Assembly: GCA_039798265.1 (NCBI GenBank)
Contig: JBDKGH010000001.1
Span: 1 to 18,385 of the forward strand
DNA from: JBDKGH01 sp039798265
GTDB lineage: Bacteria > Bacteroidota > Bacteroidia > Flavobacteriales_D > Sanyastnellaceae
Length of the DNA: 18,385 bases
Direction: 5' to 3'
The position numbers and the translations under genes were made by a program. Shown in pieces: positions 1-6,745 of this stretch. The notes under the pieces were generated by a model. The model searched no databases. It was not told where the DNA came from and saw only the letters and a list, made by a program, of their open reading frames with translations. Every line of letters begins with the position of its first letter. The first letter of the stretch is position 1.

Positions 1-770
1 TTGGTGTTACCGCGCCAAATGTGACTTTTGAACCCAACGCTAATGTAGGCGCAGGACAATTTGCGCCTGTTATTACCGGAGAAAAACCGGGTGAACTTCA
101 GTTCTATCGTTTTGGTTTTACTCCTCATTGGGCAAAGAAAAATACACTCGTACTAAACGCACGAACAGAAGGCGATCACAATGCCACTGACGATCCCTTA
201 TACCGCGGTGCAAAGGGCATTTTAGAAAAACCAATGTTCCGAAAAGCCATTCGTTCGCAACGCTGCTTAGTGGTAGCCGATGCCTTTATCGAAGGTCCAA
301 AAGAGCAAGCGCTTTCTAAACCCTATGTGGTCTATCTGCGCGATGGCGAAAAGCCTTTCGCTTTTGCCGGCATTTGGGACCAATGGCAACACATCACTAC
401 TGGCGAGCTCGTGCATTCTTTTGCTATACTCACTACTGCTGGTAATGAGCTGATGGATAAAATAGGGCATCATCGTTGTCCGCTCATTTTGCCTCGTGAT
501 GCAGAGCGCGCATGGCTCGACAATCGCACGCCTCTTTCAGAGGTAACGGATATGATGCAGATTTTTTCTGCAAAAAAACTGAACGCCTACCCCATCAGCG
601 CTGCTATTAAATCACCGAAAGATCATGACGTTCATCTGCTGCAACCCATTGGCGAACGCGTATATCCAGAGTATAGCTACGAAGTATATCAAGATTTAAA
701 AATGTTTGGCATGGGCGAAACAAGAGCGCGCGAACGCAGAGATAACGGACAACTCAACCTCTTCGGATAA
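1..770 (+). CDS. SOS response-associated peptidase (SRAP/YedK/HMCES family), 5' end missing
   Basis: Proteins of this family bind abasic sites in single-stranded DNA and form a covalent thiazolidine crosslink through Cys2. The start and that cysteine lie off the window, because the frame is open to base 3; the GTG at 21 is only an internal codon. Family marks that can be seen are LNARTEG (the conserved Asn/Arg), RCLVVADAFIEG (counterpart of RCLVPADGFYEW, with the active-site Glu) and GHHRCPLIL (counterpart of the H-RMP motif, with the active-site His). About 256 residues are present, somewhat longer than E. coli YedK. The extra length is a C-terminal tail ending in QLNLFG, whose QLNLF matches the bacterial beta-clamp-binding consensus QL[S/D/N]LF. 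The gene ends 2 nt before a DnaE2-like polymerase, so the two are almost certainly co-transcribed. The family is certain; recruitment to the clamp is inferred. Confidence 0.93.
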   Translation, partial: GVTAPNVTFEPNANVGAGQFAPVITGEKPGELQFYRFGFTPHWAKKNTLVLNARTEGDHNATDDPLYRGAKGILEKPMFRKAIRSQRCLVVADAFIEGPKEQALSKPYVVYLRDGEKPFAFAGIWDQWQHITTGELVHSFAILTTAGNELMDKIGHHRCPLILPRDAERAWLDNRTPLSEVTDMMQIFSAKKLNAYPISAAIKSPKDHDVHLLQPIGERVYPEYSYEVYQDLKMFGMGETRARERRDNGQLNLFG

Positions 771-772
771 CA

Positions 773-3700
773 GTGTTACTCAACTGCCATACCTTCTATT
801 CGCTGCGTTACGGTACCCTGAAGCCGGAAGAGTTGGTGGAGGAAATAGCCAACGCTGGATATAAATCGGCTGCTATTACCGACATTAACAATACCTCCGC
901 TACTTGGGATTTTGTTCGTTTGTGTAAGAAAAGAAATATTCATCCTGTAGTTGGAATCGACTTTCGAAATGGTGCCGATCAATTGTATGTAGGTATTGCC
1001 AAAAATAGAGATGGATTTTTTCACCTCAATTCTTTTCTGTCCGCACACCTCGAAGAACAAATTGAGTTGCCCACTACTCCACCGCAACTTCCACATTGCT
1101 TCTGGATTATTCCTTTTACAAAAGCCGCGCTGATGGCGGATCACGAACTACCGCCTCATGTTCTGGTAGGCATTCACCCCCAAGATATTCCACGATTGCG
1201 TTTTTCCTTTTTAGCAAAAAAAACCGATAACCTGGTGGCCTTAGCTACTTTTTCTTTTCGGCATAAAAAAGACTTCAACGCCCATCGACTTCTACGAGCA
1301 ATCGATAACAATGTGTTGCTCAGCAAACTTCCCAAAGAAGAGGAAGGAAAGGAGTTTCATAAAAAATATACCAGTGAAGAACTAGCTATTGCTTTCGAGG
1401 AATTTCCGTTCATTCTTTCACAAACCGAATGCTTGCTCGGTCAGTGTTCCATCGAGCTGGAAAGCGATGGTTCCCCAGAGGTGAGTAATAAAAACCTCAA
1501 GATATACGGCCAATCCGCCGAAGAAGATGCGCAGCTCATTCGCCAGCTGTGCTTTGAAGGGCTGCGTTACCGTTATCCAGAACTGCATGGTGTAACACAA
1601 GCAGAAGTAAATACAGGAAGGTCTGAATCGCCCATCATTCAGCGAATAGCAAAAGAGTTACAGATCATTGAAGAAAAAGGATACCTCAGCTATTTTCTCA
1701 TCAACTGGGACATTACGTCTTATGCGCGAAGCAAAGGGTACTTCTATGTAGGACGAGGCAGCGGTGCAAATAGTATAGTGGCCTATCTCCTTCGTATTAC
1801 CGACGTGGATCCGATAGAGCTCGATTTGTACTTCGAACGATTCATCAATCTCTATCGAAAAAATCCACCCGATTTTGACATCGACTTTTCATGGACCGAT
1901 AGAGAGGACATGACCAAGTACATCTTCACTCGTTTTCCGAATGTATCGCTGCTAGCGGCCTACAACACCTTTCAGTACCGAGCAGTGGTGCGTGAATTGG
2001 GAAAAGTATTTGGACTTCCCAAGCACGAAATCGATTTGCTCAGCGATGGTAAATTCAATATGAATGAGATTGATTCCACGCTCAAGCTCGTACTCACTTA
2101 CAGCACCTACATTCAAGATTTTCCCAACATCATTAGCATACATGCCGCGGGAATATTGATTACCAACGAGTCTATACACCGCTATACCGCTACCTTTTTG
2201 CCACCAAAAGGTTTTCCTACGGTGCACTTCGATATGGTGGTGGCAGAAGATATTGGCATCTACAAATTCGATATTCTTTCCCAGCGCGGATTGGGAAAAA
2301 TCAAGGAATGCTTAGAAATCATTTCCTACAATCAACCGGATATAGAACCGATTGATATACACGATATGCGCCGTTTCAAAGCGGACGAACGCATCAAAGA
2401 CCTCATGCGAAATGCTAAGGCAATAGGATGTTTTTATGTGGAGTCACCCGCCATGCGCATGCTCATGACCAAACTGCGAGTGGACGACTACCTCGGATTG
2501 GTGGCTGCGAGCTCTGTCATTCGTCCTGGTGTATCACGCAGTGGTATGATGCGTGAGTTCATTTTGCGCCATCGTTTTCCGGAGAAAAGAAAAGACGCCC
2601 ATCCTATACTTCTTGATATTATGCCAGAAACGTATGGGGTGATGGTTTATCAAGAAGACGTGATCAAGGTAGCCCACTATTTCGGCGGATTGAGTTTAGC
2701 AGAAGCCGACTCGCTTCGCCGAGGCATGAGTGGCAAGTTTCGTGGTCGCGAAGAATTTGATCAAGCCCGCAATGCTTTTTTTGAAAAAGCCCTTGCCAAA
2801 GGTCATACACTCGAACTCGCCAGTGAAATTTGGAGACAGATAGAAAGCTTTGCTGGATACGCCTTTGCTAAGGGGCACTCCGCAAGTTATGCCGTCGAAA
2901 GTTATCAGAGCCTTTTTCTAAAAGCCTACTTTCCGTTAGAATACATGACGGCCACCATCAACAATTTTGGTGGATTTTATAGCACAGAGTTTTATGTTCA
3001 CGAAGCTCGTATGCATGGTGGAAAAATCGAGGCGCCCTGCGTCAACCGCGGGAGTGCCGTCACCGTCATTTATGATCAGACGCTTATTCTCGGTTTTGGA
3101 TTGGTAAAAGATTTAGAATTTCCGATGCTCGAAGCTCTGCTTGAAGAACGCAGAGCCAATGGACTGTTCATCGATTTGCAAGATTTCATTAGTCGTGTCA
3201 ACTGTGGTATAAGCCAACTGCAAGTGCTCATCCGTGTTGGCGCATTTCGGTTTACCGGTAGAAATAAAAAAGATCTGTTATGGGAAGCACACTTAAGCTT
3301 AAGTGGAAAAAAACCGAACGATCATTCGCCTGAGCTTTTTTCTACACCAGTTAAAACATTTGAACTACCACCGCTCGAGCATACGTGGATCGAAGATGCC
3401 TATGACGAAATGGAATTGATTGGATTTCCCTTGTGCAATCCATTTCAACTGCTCAGTGAGTTACCCGCTGAAGCCGTACTCGCCCGTGACCTACCCCACC
3501 TCATCGGACAAACGGTGGTTAGTATTGGATACTTGGTTACAACAAAGCCAACGCGCACCGCCAAAGGGGAGCGCATGTACTTCGGGAATTTTCTTGATCA
3601 AGAAGGCTACTTTTTAGACACGGTTCATTTCCCACCCGTTTCCGAAAACTACACTTTCCGTGGAAGAGGGCTTTATTACCTCAAGGGAAAAGTATGTGAG

Positions 3701-3850
3701 GAATTTGGATCTCTCAGTATTGAAATTAGCGAGATGCATAAACTCAGTTACACCCATGATCCCCGCTACGCCGAAGTGGATAAAGCAGAACGTGTGCGCA
3801 TCGATAGAGCCCTACAAAACACTCCACCACCTCCTCAATTAGACCTCTGA
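773..3850 (+). CDS. dnaE2: DNA polymerase III alpha-like subunit, short error-prone DnaE2/ImuC type
   Basis: C-family DNA polymerase of 1025 aa, about 130 residues shorter than replicative DnaE and close to DnaE2/ImuC length. The polymerase signature PDFDIDF gives catalytic D367 and D369, and YKFDIL gives the third aspartate, D500. GRGSGANSIVAYLL lies just upstream of the first pair. A helix-hairpin-helix stretch (around LQVLIRVGAFRFTG) is followed by an OB-fold-like region and a Pro-rich tail ending in QLDL. The N-terminal PHP domain is recognisable but degraded: the first metal-binding His is Asn (N4 in LLNCHTF) and the usual TDH is TDI (D37-I38). The start is GTG 773, which is 2 nt after the SRAP stop, and there is no clear ribosome site. 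Context with SRAP suggests damage-induced translesion synthesis, probably with a Y-family polymerase gene upstream outside the window (inferred). Being the only replicative DnaE is less likely because of its length and PHP losses. Confidence 0.9.
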   Translation: MLLNCHTFYSLRYGTLKPEELVEEIANAGYKSAAITDINNTSATWDFVRLCKKRNIHPVVGIDFRNGADQLYVGIAKNRDGFFHLNSFLSAHLEEQIELPTTPPQLPHCFWIIPFTKAALMADHELPPHVLVGIHPQDIPRLRFSFLAKKTDNLVALATFSFRHKKDFNAHRLLRAIDNNVLLSKLPKEEEGKEFHKKYTSEELAIAFEEFPFILSQTECLLGQCSIELESDGSPEVSNKNLKIYGQSAEEDAQLIRQLCFEGLRYRYPELHGVTQAEVNTGRSESPIIQRIAKELQIIEEKGYLSYFLINWDITSYARSKGYFYVGRGSGANSIVAYLLRITDVDPIELDLYFERFINLYRKNPPDFDIDFSWTDREDMTKYIFTRFPNVSLLAAYNTFQYRAVVRELGKVFGLPKHEIDLLSDGKFNMNEIDSTLKLVLTYSTYIQDFPNIISIHAAGILITNESIHRYTATFLPPKGFPTVHFDMVVAEDIGIYKFDILSQRGLGKIKECLEIISYNQPDIEPIDIHDMRRFKADERIKDLMRNAKAIGCFYVESPAMRMLMTKLRVDDYLGLVAASSVIRPGVSRSGMMREFILRHRFPEKRKDAHPILLDIMPETYGVMVYQEDVIKVAHYFGGLSLAEADSLRRGMSGKFRGREEFDQARNAFFEKALAKGHTLELASEIWRQIESFAGYAFAKGHSASYAVESYQSLFLKAYFPLEYMTATINNFGGFYSTEFYVHEARMHGGKIEAPCVNRGSAVTVIYDQTLILGFGLVKDLEFPMLEALLEERRANGLFIDLQDFISRVNCGISQLQVLIRVGAFRFTGRNKKDLLWEAHLSLSGKKPNDHSPELFSTPVKTFELPPLEHTWIEDAYDEMELIGFPLCNPFQLLSELPAEAVLARDLPHLIGQTVVSIGYLVTTKPTRTAKGERMYFGNFLDQEGYFLDTVHFPPVSENYTFRGRGLYYLKGKVCEEFGSLSIEISEMHKLSYTHDPRYAEVDKAERVRIDRALQNTPPPPQLDL

Positions 3851-3893
3851 AAGACCTGATTTATCTATGGTTTTAGAGATTTAACATTTTTCT

Positions 3894-3928
3894 TTTGGAT
3901 CCTTTCAAAAAAAATGAATGTATATTTG
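3894..3928 (+). promoter_or_regulatory. Bacteroidota-type promoter for the leader-metY-metX-hom transcript
   Basis: TTTG at 3894-3897 and TATATTTG at 3921-3928 match the Bacteroidota -33 TTTG and -7 TAnnTTTG boxes, with a 23-nt gap. Transcription would begin near 3931-3935, about 16-20 nt before the first leader ORF. The -7 match is exact; the spacing is slightly long. Confidence 0.65.
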
Positions 3929-3950
3929 CATCGCAATCAAGCAGAAAAAA

Positions 3951-4031
3951 ATGTTCAATCACTCTACCAATATGATGTGCTGTATGTGTACACCTCAAAT
4001 GAAGGGATTGATCGCTTATTGCCAAAAATAA
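3951..4031 (+). CDS. Met/Cys-rich leader peptide 1 of the met operon
   Basis: Short ORF of 26 codons plus TAA. The peptide starts MFNHSTN, continues MMCCMCTPQM and ends KGLIAYCQK. It holds five Met (start included) and four Cys codons, with a run of six consecutive Met/Cys codons at 3972-3989. ATG 3951 follows an A-rich stretch, a common translation-start context in this phylum; an in-frame ATG at 3972 is the alternative. An intrinsic terminator begins 24 nt after the stop, and the metY-metX-hom operon follows. The ORF contains the segment 4001-4010 that can pair with the terminator's ascending arm. Inferred role: its translation senses Met-tRNA and Cys-tRNA charging, and the peptide itself need have no function. 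It is too small for homology-based naming. Confidence 0.8.
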   Translation: MFNHSTNMMCCMCTPQMKGLIAYCQK

Positions 4032-4080
4032 AGAGCACAAAAACAAGCATAAATCAAGCCCTTCGCCAGTCGAGGGGCTT
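3956..4080 (+). promoter_or_regulatory. Ribosome-mediated attenuator 1 (protector, antiterminator and terminator arms)
   Basis: Four segments give the classical exclusive pairings. Segment 1 is 3956-3963 (CAATCACT), segment 2 is 4001-4010 (GAAGGGATTG), segment 3 is 4055-4064 (CAAGCCCTTC) and segment 4 is 4071-4080. Segments 1:2 pair at 7 of 8 positions and enclose the Met/Cys codon run. Segments 2:3 pair at 9 of 10 with one A-G mismatch. Segments 3:4 form the terminator. A ribosome stalled at 3972-3989 would cover segment 1, freeing 2 to pair with 3 and allow read-through. With enough Met and Cys the 1:2 and 3:4 hairpins form and transcription stops. Pairings were found by eye. Confidence 0.72.
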
Positions 4081-4087
4081 TTTTTTT
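4056..4087 (+). terminator. Intrinsic terminator of attenuator 1
   Basis: The 10-bp stem is AAGCCCTTCG (4056-4065) with CGAGGGGCTT (4071-4080), containing one T-G wobble, with loop CCAGT. Nine consecutive T run from 4079 to 4087. This is a strong Rho-independent terminator lying before any operon gene, as expected of an attenuator. Confidence 0.9.
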
Positions 4088-4154
4088 ACCCCAAAAAAAT
4101 TTTTAAAACACTTACAACTTGTGTTTTGGTTAGGTTGAATAATCCAATAGTTAC

Positions 4155-4259
4155 ATGAACAACAAAAGACATAACACGCATACCAACAATCATCAAATGA
4201 TGATGTGTATGATGATGTGTTGCCCTTTGACAAGGAAGGCGCGATGTCGATGTGTTTAA
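4155..4259 (+). CDS. Met/Cys-rich leader peptide 2 of the met operon
   Basis: Short ORF of 34 codons plus TAA. The first part is rich in Asn, His and Thr (MNNKRHNTHTNNHQ), followed by MMMCMMMCCP and a basic tail ending ARCRCV. Nine consecutive Met/Cys codons occupy 4197-4223 and two more Cys codons lie at 4245 and 4251; the total is seven Met and five Cys. Such a run is very unlikely by chance in ordinary non-coding DNA, and it follows a similar leader 124 nt upstream. A second intrinsic terminator begins 26 nt after the stop, and metY starts about 100 nt after it. Apart from the Met/Cys core the two leaders do not resemble each other, so a recent duplication is unlikely. Inferred role: a second sensor of Met and Cys supply for the same operon. 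Confidence 0.82.
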   Translation: MNNKRHNTHTNNHQMMMCMMMCCPLTRKARCRCV

Positions 4260-4317
4260 CCCAACTACTGGTGTACTTCACGACTAAGGCCCTTCCGGAT
4301 CAAACCGAAAGGGCCTT
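4221..4317 (+). promoter_or_regulatory. Ribosome-mediated attenuator 2 (antiterminator and terminator arms)
   Basis: Segment 1 (4221-4227, TGCCCTT) overlaps the last Cys codon of the run and can pair with segment 2 (4232-4240, AAGGAAGGC), for example CCTT with AAGG at 4 bp. Segment 2 also pairs through GGAAGG (4234-4239) with CCTTCC (4291-4296), six continuous pairs, inside the ascending arm of the terminator. Segment 3 otherwise pairs with segment 4 (4305-4317). Stalling on the Met/Cys run would mask segment 1 and favour the antiterminator. The antiterminator is shorter than in attenuator 1, so confidence is lower. Confidence 0.62.
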
Positions 4318-4325
4318 TTGTTTTT
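4286..4325 (+). terminator. Intrinsic terminator of attenuator 2, just upstream of metY
   Basis: AAGGCCCTT (4286-4294) pairs perfectly with AAGGGCCTT (4309-4317). After a C-A mismatch, CGG (4296-4298) pairs with CCG (4305-4307), leaving a 6-nt loop. The tail is TTTTGTTTTT (4316-4325). It lies 35 nt before the metY start codon. Confidence 0.9.
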
Positions 4326-4359
4326 CAAATCATTTCATTCACACATAATCTCACAACTC

Positions 4360-5712
4360 ATGTCAAACTCAACACTTCATTTCGACACGCTTCAGCTTCA
4401 CGCTGGCCAATCACCTGATGCCACAACTGGTTCACGTGCTGTACCGATTTATCAAACCACTAGCTACGTTTTTGATAACGCCGAACACGCGGCCAACTTA
4501 TTCGGACTACGGGCCTTTGGCAACATTTACACCCGCATCATGAATCCAACAACCGATGTTTTCGAAAAACGCATAGCAGCGTTGGAAGGCGGCGTAGCGG
4601 CAGTTGCAGTTGGCTCAGGCCAGGCTGCGCAGTTCATTGCTCTCAACAACATACTTCAAGCAGGCGATAATTTCATTACTACCAGCTACCTCTACGGCGG
4701 TACCTACAACCAATTTAAAGTTGCTTTCAAACGTCTAGGTATCGACGCCCGTTTTGCAGAAGGCGACAGCCCAGCATCATTTGAAAAATTAATCGACGAC
4801 CGCACCAAGGCCATTTACCTTGAAACGATTGGCAATCCTCGTTTCAATGTACCTGACTTTAAAGCCATCGTTCAACTGGCAAAAAAGTATGATCTTCCAT
4901 TAGTAGTAGACAACACCTTTGGGGCCGCTGGATACCTGTTCAAACCATTGGCTCATGGCGCAAACGTAGTAGTGGCTAGTGCTACCAAATGGATTGGTGG
5001 TCATGGCACCAGCGTAGGCGGTATCATCGTTGATGGTGGCAACTATGATTGGGGCAATGGAAAATTCCCCCAATTCCATGAACCAAGCCCGGGCTATCAT
5101 GGTCTAGAATTTTCAAAAGTTTTCGGTATCGATAATCCTCTCGGATTACCCAACATCGCCTTCGCTATTCGCGCTCGTGTAGAAGGGCTTCGAGATTTCG
5201 GCCCCGCACTTTCACCCTTCAACTCGTTCCAACTTTTACAAGGCTTGGAAACGCTGTCGCTACGCGTGCAGCGCACAGTAGACAATGCATTAACCATTGC
5301 ACAATGGCTCGAACGATTACCCGAAGTAGAATATGTCAACTACCCCGGTTTGCAAAGTTCACCCTACTACGATCTAGCTAACGAATACCTCACGAATGGA
5401 TATGGTGGCGTGCTTTCGTTTAAACTAAAAGGAGGAAAAGAAAATGCCGATGCACTGATCAATAAGCTCCAACTCATTTCTCACCTCGCCAATGTGGGTG
5501 ATGCCAAAACACTGATCATTCATCCGGCCGCTACTACGCACGAACAACTCTCAGCATCCGAACAAGTGACTGCTGGAGTAGAGCCTGGTCTATTGCGTCT
5601 TTCCGTGGGTATCGAGTATGTAGATGATATCAAAAAAGACTTGCAGCAAGCCCTGCTTCAAGTGTATTCACCACAAATAACTGAAAAAGAAAATGCCGCT
5701 TTTTTCGCTTAA
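4360..5712 (+). CDS. metY: O-acetylhomoserine sulfhydrylase (MetY), PLP-dependent
   Basis: This enzyme makes L-homocysteine from O-acetyl-L-homoserine and sulfide, the direct sulfhydrylation step of methionine synthesis. It is cytosolic and normally tetrameric. The 450 residues fit the Cys/Met-metabolism PLP family and the MetY length. The PLP lysine is K210 in SATKWIGGHG. GSGQAAQFIAL is the cofactor-phosphate region, YTRIMNPTTDVFEKRIAALEGG is the N-terminal family signature (given here as positions 46-67), VVDNTFGAAGYLFKP carries the PLP-pairing Asp, and LLRLSVGIEYVDDI is the C-terminal signature. ATG 4360 is chosen because MSNSTLHFDTLQLHAG is the usual MetY beginning. The frame stays open back to TTG 4318, but that lies inside the attenuator terminator. 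The end overlaps metX by 20 nt. Upstream control is by the two Met/Cys leaders. The chief alternative, cystathionine gamma-synthase, is less likely from length and from the metX neighbour. Confidence 0.95.
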   Translation: MSNSTLHFDTLQLHAGQSPDATTGSRAVPIYQTTSYVFDNAEHAANLFGLRAFGNIYTRIMNPTTDVFEKRIAALEGGVAAVAVGSGQAAQFIALNNILQAGDNFITTSYLYGGTYNQFKVAFKRLGIDARFAEGDSPASFEKLIDDRTKAIYLETIGNPRFNVPDFKAIVQLAKKYDLPLVVDNTFGAAGYLFKPLAHGANVVVASATKWIGGHGTSVGGIIVDGGNYDWGNGKFPQFHEPSPGYHGLEFSKVFGIDNPLGLPNIAFAIRARVEGLRDFGPALSPFNSFQLLQGLETLSLRVQRTVDNALTIAQWLERLPEVEYVNYPGLQSSPYYDLANEYLTNGYGGVLSFKLKGGKENADALINKLQLISHLANVGDAKTLIIHPAATTHEQLSASEQVTAGVEPGLLRLSVGIEYVDDIKKDLQQALLQVYSPQITEKENAAFFA

Positions 5713-6745
5713 TAACACCCTCACTCTCGAGAATCAACAAACACTAAACGGTGTTGAAGTGACCTACCATACCTATGGTCACTTCAACCCTGGTGTTTCG
5801 CGAGTGATCTGGATCTGCCATGCACTTACCGCGAATAGCGAAGCCCATGTGTGGTGGAACGGTTTGGTGGGAAAAAACAAAACCCTCGATACTGTCAACG
5901 ATTTTATCGTTTGCGCCAACGTACTCGGTAGTTGCTACGGCACTACCGGACCGTTAAGCATCCATTCAGCAACAGGGCAGCCCTATTACCACAGCTTTCC
6001 TTCGTTCACCATCCGTGATATGGTGCAACTGCACATGGCCTTAGCCGACCACCTCGGAATCGAAGAAATTGATTTGCTCATTGGTGGCTCACTTGGTGGT
6101 CAACAAGCTCTCGAGTGGTCCATAATGGAACCACACCGGATCAAATCATTGGTTCTTGTGGCTACCAATGCCGTTCACTCGGCTTGGGGCAAAGCCTTTA
6201 ACGAATCGCAACGAATGGCGATAGAAATGGACACCACTTGGAAAGAAAATAGCGACAAGGCTGGTTCCAATGGTCTTCAAGTCGCTCGATCGATCGCGCT
6301 ATTGAGCTATCGCAATTACGTGGCTTATCATCAAACCGATCATGAAGAGATGAACAGAAGTCCTTTTACCTACCAACGTTATCAAGGCGAAAAACTAGCC
6401 GCGCGATTTAATGCCTTTAGCTACTACCGCTTAAGCCAAGCCATGGACTCGCATGATGTAGGCCGAGGAAGAGGGGGATTTTCAGCGGCCTTGCGAAGCA
6501 TAAAAGCACGCACCCTCGTTATTGGAATTGAAGGCGATCTACTTTTTCCCAATGCTGAGCAAGCCGTGCTTGCCCGCTATATTCCTGGAGCTCGACTTTC
6601 CATCATCCGCTCTGAATATGGCCATGATGGGTTTCTCATTGAAGGCCATTCCATTGGGCATGCTATCAAAACACAACTACAGTTTAACCCGAACATTCAT
6701 TCGGTAAAATCAAGCATCACCGAAAAACTCTGTCTTACATTATGA
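5693..6745 (+). CDS. metX: Homoserine O-acetyltransferase (MetX)
   Basis: Acyl-CoA-dependent acyltransferase of the alpha/beta-hydrolase fold, 350 aa. It activates homoserine for the MetY reaction. The nucleophile elbow is IGGSLGGQQALEW with Ser133; MetX usually has GGSMGG, so Leu replaces Met here. D282 (EGDLLFP) and H311 (YGHDGFL) complete the triad. The N-terminal VTYHTYG and SCYGTTGP stretches also fit the family. ATG 5693 lies inside the end of metY in another frame (20-nt overlap), and the stop overlaps the hom start as ATGA, so translation is probably coupled through all three genes. Acetyl-CoA as donor is inferred from the adjacent metY. MetX-fold enzymes can also use succinyl-CoA, and sequence position alone does not settle this. 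Confidence 0.94.
   Translation: MPLFSLNNTLTLENQQTLNGVEVTYHTYGHFNPGVSRVIWICHALTANSEAHVWWNGLVGKNKTLDTVNDFIVCANVLGSCYGTTGPLSIHSATGQPYYHSFPSFTIRDMVQLHMALADHLGIEEIDLLIGGSLGGQQALEWSIMEPHRIKSLVLVATNAVHSAWGKAFNESQRMAIEMDTTWKENSDKAGSNGLQVARSIALLSYRNYVAYHQTDHEEMNRSPFTYQRYQGEKLAARFNAFSYYRLSQAMDSHDVGRGRGGFSAALRSIKARTLVIGIEGDLLFPNAEQAVLARYIPGARLSIIRSEYGHDGFLIEGHSIGHAIKTQLQFNPNIHSVKSSITEKLCLTL

Noticed and set aside
776..2878. Antisense and alternate-frame ORFs within dnaE2
   Set aside because: Shadow frames of a long conserved gene; none has a recognisable domain.
3914..4138. 74-codon open frame in the met leader region
   Set aside because: It spans the promoter -7 box, leader 1 and the first terminator in another frame, and its translation has no family resemblance. 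The Met/Cys leader reading explains the region better.
3930..4325. SAM riboswitch or T-box upstream of the methionine operon
   Set aside because: I could not recognise SAM-I, SAM-II or T-box core motifs. The leader ORFs and antiterminator complementarity account for the hairpins. An Infernal/Rfam scan would settle this.
4318..4359. Upstream extension of metY from TTG 4318
   Set aside because: It would start inside the attenuator terminator stem and T-tail. ATG 4360 gives the normal MetY N-terminus.
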